Program-made: the position numbers and the translations under genes
NCBI RefSeq assembly: GCF_033807715.1
Contig: NC_084599.1
Span: 7,014,625-7,078,624, forward strand
Length of the DNA stretch: 64,000 nt
Direction of reading: 5' to 3'
DNA from: Cololabis saira
Lineage: Eukaryota > Chordata > Actinopteri > Beloniformes > Belonidae
Shown here: positions 60,708-64,000 of the stretch, in pieces
How positions within the stretch are numbered: position 1 is the stretch's first letter
How the letters are laid out: each line of letters begins with the position of its first letter
The notes under the pieces: model-generated
What the model was told of the DNA's origin: nothing
What the model saw: only the letters and a program-made list of their open reading frames with translations
Databases searched by the model: none

Positions 60708-61177
60708 TTATGGAGGTAGATTTGTGTCTTAATTATTCAATCAAAAAAAAAAAAGATTGCTTCAATCAAAAAATATATTTTCAATAAGAAAACATTTCAC
60801 TTCAATCAAAAACTATTTTTTCAATCAAAGAAAAAAAGTGAATGCAAATAAAATATTTGAGACTCAAAAAAATGCATTTGAACACTGTTTTTCTTTGATT
60901 GGAAATGTTTTCTTGGATAGAAGTGAAGTTTTTTTGTGTGAAGCAACTTTTTTGATTGAAGTAGTGTTGTTTTGTGTTTGGACCATATTATGGGTAGGAC
61001 ATTTGTGTCCTCATTATTTAATCAAAAAAAAAGTTGCTTCAAAAAAATAATAATTGAAGAACAGTGTTCAAATGCATTTTTTTGAGTCTCAAATATTTTT
61101 TTGCATTCAAACACTTTTTTTCTTTGATTGAAAAACATTTTTTGATTGAATAATTAAGACACAACTCTACCTCCATA
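60708..61177. mobile_element. MITE with inverted ends, between spo16 and btbd8
   Basis: The left TATGGAGGTAGATTTGTGTC and the right end (reverse complement TATGGAGGTAGAGTTGTGTC) match, followed by AATTATTCAATCAAAAA in both. Several internal ATTGAA/TTCAAT inverted pairs occur. No clear target duplication beyond TA-like bases. Confidence 0.7.
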
Positions 61178-61817
61178 GTTATTCAGGCTACTCAATAATA
61201 GAAAGCATATGACGTCATGAGAGTTCAACTCTCTGGAAGCCAAACTAGTTTTTGCAGCAGTGATTTTTATGTTAAACAGTTTGCCTCTTGAGTTCTGTAA
61301 AACATTTCTTTTTTTAAACACAGAAAAGTAATAGAAAAAAGTAACAAATCTGACACTAAAATCAACATACAATATGTCTCTACTCTCTGTACAAGTGATC
61401 TCACAATGACAACGCAGTGACTAACGCATATTTTCCAGAAACACAAACCTTTATTTCCAATATTACGGCCAATATCATTTTTCTTTAAGAAAATTGAGTA
61501 AACCATATTACAAGAATACGAAGAAATCAAACTTTTTAAGAGGGAAATAGTGTTTTCTGAGTCTTAATCTTCTCCATAGCATTCAAAGAAACAACTATTT
61601 AACATTCTACTGTACAAAAATATCAGCATGCATGACGGCCCATCTGAGCAGGGACTGTGTCCACTTGGGGCCTGTTGAAGGACAAACGGCTGCAGAGTCC
61701 ACAGCGCCGCTCCGTCCAGGCAGAAGCGTCATAACCAAACAGACAAAAACCAGATTATAAATTATAATAAATTAAGACACAGTCAATGCAACGGCATTCT
61801 TAGTTCCCACAGCAGAC

Positions 61818-64000
<2,183 letters not shown>

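Overview
This is a vertebrate nuclear window, almost certainly from a teleost fish and probably a spiny-rayed (percomorph) one. The genes have multiple exons with GT-AG introns. Long AC, AT, GTAT and AAT microsatellites are common, and the DNA between exons is packed with fish-type transposable elements. No species can be named from the sequence alone.

Five protein-coding genes were recognised by reading exons and joining them in frame. From left to right they are: the last four coding exons of evi5 (+, 549-9784), complete gfi1 (+, 13510-17872, 6 coding exons, 407 aa), complete glmn (+, 44587-56536, 18 coding exons, 590 aa), complete spo16/C1orf146 (-, 59179-57491, 5 coding exons, 172 aa) and the last coding exon of a btbd8-like gene (-, 62317-61818). 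From memory, human 1p22 carries the same genes in the same order and relative orientation. The one expected neighbour not seen is rpap2, which should lie between gfi1 and glmn. The genes do not form one pathway. evi5 is a Rab GTPase-activating protein, gfi1 a SNAG zinc-finger repressor, glmn an RBX1/cullin-ligase inhibitor, spo16 a meiotic crossover factor and btbd8 an endocytic adaptor partner.

Layout: 1-9784 is the evi5 3' part, with one 6.1-kb and one 2.3-kb repeat-filled intron. 9785-13509 is the evi5 3' UTR and the gfi1 upstream region. 13510-19830 is gfi1, with a partly duplicated, transposon-invaded 3' UTR. 19830-44586 is a gene-free interval of about 25 kb holding nested hAT elements, LINE fragments, a very young non-autonomous LTR element and an unclassified DNA transposon. 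44587-56536 is glmn, whose introns carry hAT, TTAA-target, SINE and RTE insertions. 56537-60040 is spo16, bracketed by transposons. 60040-64000 is the 3' end of btbd8 plus flanking intron.

The main novelty is in the mobile DNA. Many insertions keep exact target-site duplications that can be read directly: 8 bp for hAT types, 6 bp for an IS3EU-like family, TTAA, 5 bp for the LTR element and 14-17 bp for SINE/LINE. Three matter for genes. One hAT element sits five bases inside a glmn intron and has duplicated the splice donor. One IS3EU-like element landed so that its target duplication contains the spo16 stop codon. A second copy of the glmn-intron hAT family lies 117 bp upstream of the spo16 start codon. 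The best candidates for an undescribed system are the 3.2-kb element at about 38705-41870 and the LTR element at 31905-33725. The first has 150-bp arrays in inverted orientation around an internally deleted, uncharacterised protein. The second has replaced its coding body with frame-preserving minisatellites.
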